Part shown: positions 63,049-64,000 of the stretch, in pieces
How the letters are laid out: every line of letters begins with the position of its first letter
How positions within the stretch are numbered: position 1 is the stretch's first letter
NCBI GenBank assembly: GCA_013399305.1
Contig: VXAI01000019.1
Coordinates: forward strand, 2,665,952 to 2,729,951
Direction of reading: 5' to 3'
DNA: 64,000 bases
DNA from: Rostratula benghalensis
Lineage: Eukaryota; Chordata; Aves; Charadriiformes; Rostratulidae
Notes under the pieces: generated by a model
Seen by the model: the letters and a program-made list of their open reading frames with translations, nothing else
Told to the model about the DNA's origin: nothing
The model's database searches: none
Program-made: the position numbers and the translations under genes

Positions 63049-63866
63049 ATCAAAACACCCTGCATTTTTCACATTTTTTCCTGCCTTGGCTTCAATGCAC
63101 CGAGGGTACTGAATACTCCAGATGGGTTTAAAAAATGCAGGTTTGAGCTTCCCACTGAGGATTCAGGATAAAGTCTATCTGTCATTTGCCAGCAATCTGG
63201 TGTTACGTGTGGTTGGGCTGCCGGGAGCACTGCCTTGTGTGTATTTACTATTATATTAAAGCACAAATGTCTCCTCCACCTGTCCTCTAAAGAGTAATGT
63301 GTCATGGACAAATGTGTTCCATGCAATCTTTATTTAACTGCCCTTTGCTCTGGAGGCAGAATCCATGTTAGGAAGGAGTGGAATGTCCAAAGGAAGGGAA
63401 TTAATTGTGTGAGGAAAGGGGAATTCAAGCGATGAAGGCAGCGTAAAGAATTTAAAGGAAAGGAAACGGAGACAAAGAGACAAAGAACCTCACTGGGAAA
63501 TTATGAAAGAGAGTGAAATATTAGGAAAGAGTTGATCGTGCGTAGGAATCCTCCAGTGTCTCTATAAATTGCAAATCAAAACCTGCCCCTGAAAAACCTG
63601 CCCTCTGAAACCAGTGTCAAAGGCTCCATTGAGCCCTCTGGAATGATCGTCCCTTAATCAAATCTGTGTTAACAGTTTACAGGTCTGGGGCCAACTGCCT
63701 CAGGAGATCATTATTTCAGCTGACAAAAATAGTGTGTTTTATGAGGAGAAATTAATACAGAGCAAATAGAGGAACCGCTAATACATATGGACAAGGAAAG
63801 GTTTCAGGCGGAGGCTGGGAACTGTGTCAGCTTGGGCAAGAAATTAAAAAATGTTGATCTGTATTA

Positions 63867-64000
63867 TCATAGATTCATAAAATGGTTAGAGTTGGAAGGG
63901 ACCTTAAAGATCATTGAGTTCCAACCCCTTGCCCTGGGCAGGGACACCTCCCACCAGACCAGGTTGCTCCAAGCCCCATCCAGCCTGGCCTTGAACCCCT
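63867..64000 (-). mobile_element. CR1 LINE 3'-end fragment, runs off the window
   Basis: Reverse-complemented CR1: tail units TCATAGATTCATAAAATGG, then GTTGGAAGGGACCTTAAAG, CCCTGGGCAGGGACACCTCC, CACCAGACCAGGTTGCTCC and CATCCAGCCTGGCCTTGAAC, up to the last base. The element continues to the right. It is close in sequence to the copy at 37501-37884 but in the opposite orientation, so it is also a relatively young member. Confidence 0.97.

Larger units (their letters stand above)
61991..63866. promoter_or_regulatory. Possible cluster of conserved non-coding sequence
   Basis: Non-repetitive stretches separated by microsatellites, with motif content typical of developmental enhancers. Examples are TAATTAAG at 62918-62925, CTGTCA (TALE-type) at 62963-62968, GATATCTATAATTAATTGGG at 62981-63000, and further AATTAAT, TTAATCAAA and CAGCTG-like cores at 63640-63760. 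A 66-bp segment with splice-like borders lies at 62022-62087. This is inference from motif density; no alignment was possible. Confidence 0.25.

Noticed and set aside
1..64000. tRNA, rRNA, snRNA genes, CRISPR arrays, endogenous retrovirus or DNA transposon
   Set aside because: None recognised on either strand by eye. Old or unfamiliar elements could be missed without a library search.

Overview
The window looks like avian nuclear DNA with no recognisable protein-coding gene, RNA gene or operon. The evidence for a bird (or a close archosaur) is the set of 5'-truncated CR1 LINE fragments. They carry the characteristic CR1 3' end, with text like GGTCCCTTCCAACC followed by tail units related to ATTCTATGATTCTATGA. 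I recognise eleven such fragments, about 2.6 kb in all (roughly 4% of the window). The sequence is AT-rich, has many T- and A-tracts, and has only chance-sized open frames. The longest ATG frame is 141 codons and resembles nothing I know. This fits a gene desert or a very long intron. The species, chromosome and neighbouring gene cannot be told from this sequence.

Layout. 1-4479 is unique sequence with a C-rich tract, short simple repeats and one 21-bp tandem duplication. 4480-4538 is a tiny CR1 end. 4539-28692 is a 24-kb stretch without a recognisable CR1; it contains a (TCCCT)n array that runs into an assembly gap (9793-9887) and, around 21.6-22.2 kb, the most gene-like or enhancer-like patch of the window. 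28693-40060 is the repeat-rich part, with six CR1 pieces, including a ~1-kb old copy that still shows degraded reverse-transcriptase coding sequence, and a second gap (38368-38438). 40061-55718 is mostly unique, with one small CR1. 55719-59270 holds two more CR1 fragments, a perfect 49-bp tandem duplication and a possible two-exon unit. 59271-63866 is unique and ends in a dense, enhancer-like stretch with (CT)n, (TTTA)n and (GA)n microsatellites. A last CR1 runs off the right edge.

Nothing here works together as a gene system, and I found no undescribed biological system. The items worth checking are a segment open on both strands next to an octamer/homeodomain-rich block (21.6-22.2 kb), a few short frames bounded by good splice signals, the conserved-looking block at 62-63.8 kb, a recurring A-tract-then-C-run motif, and the AAGGG-type pentanucleotide array cut by the gap. 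Candidate exons are listed as findings, not as annotated genes, because frames of this size bounded by AG and GT are common by chance in 64 kb.
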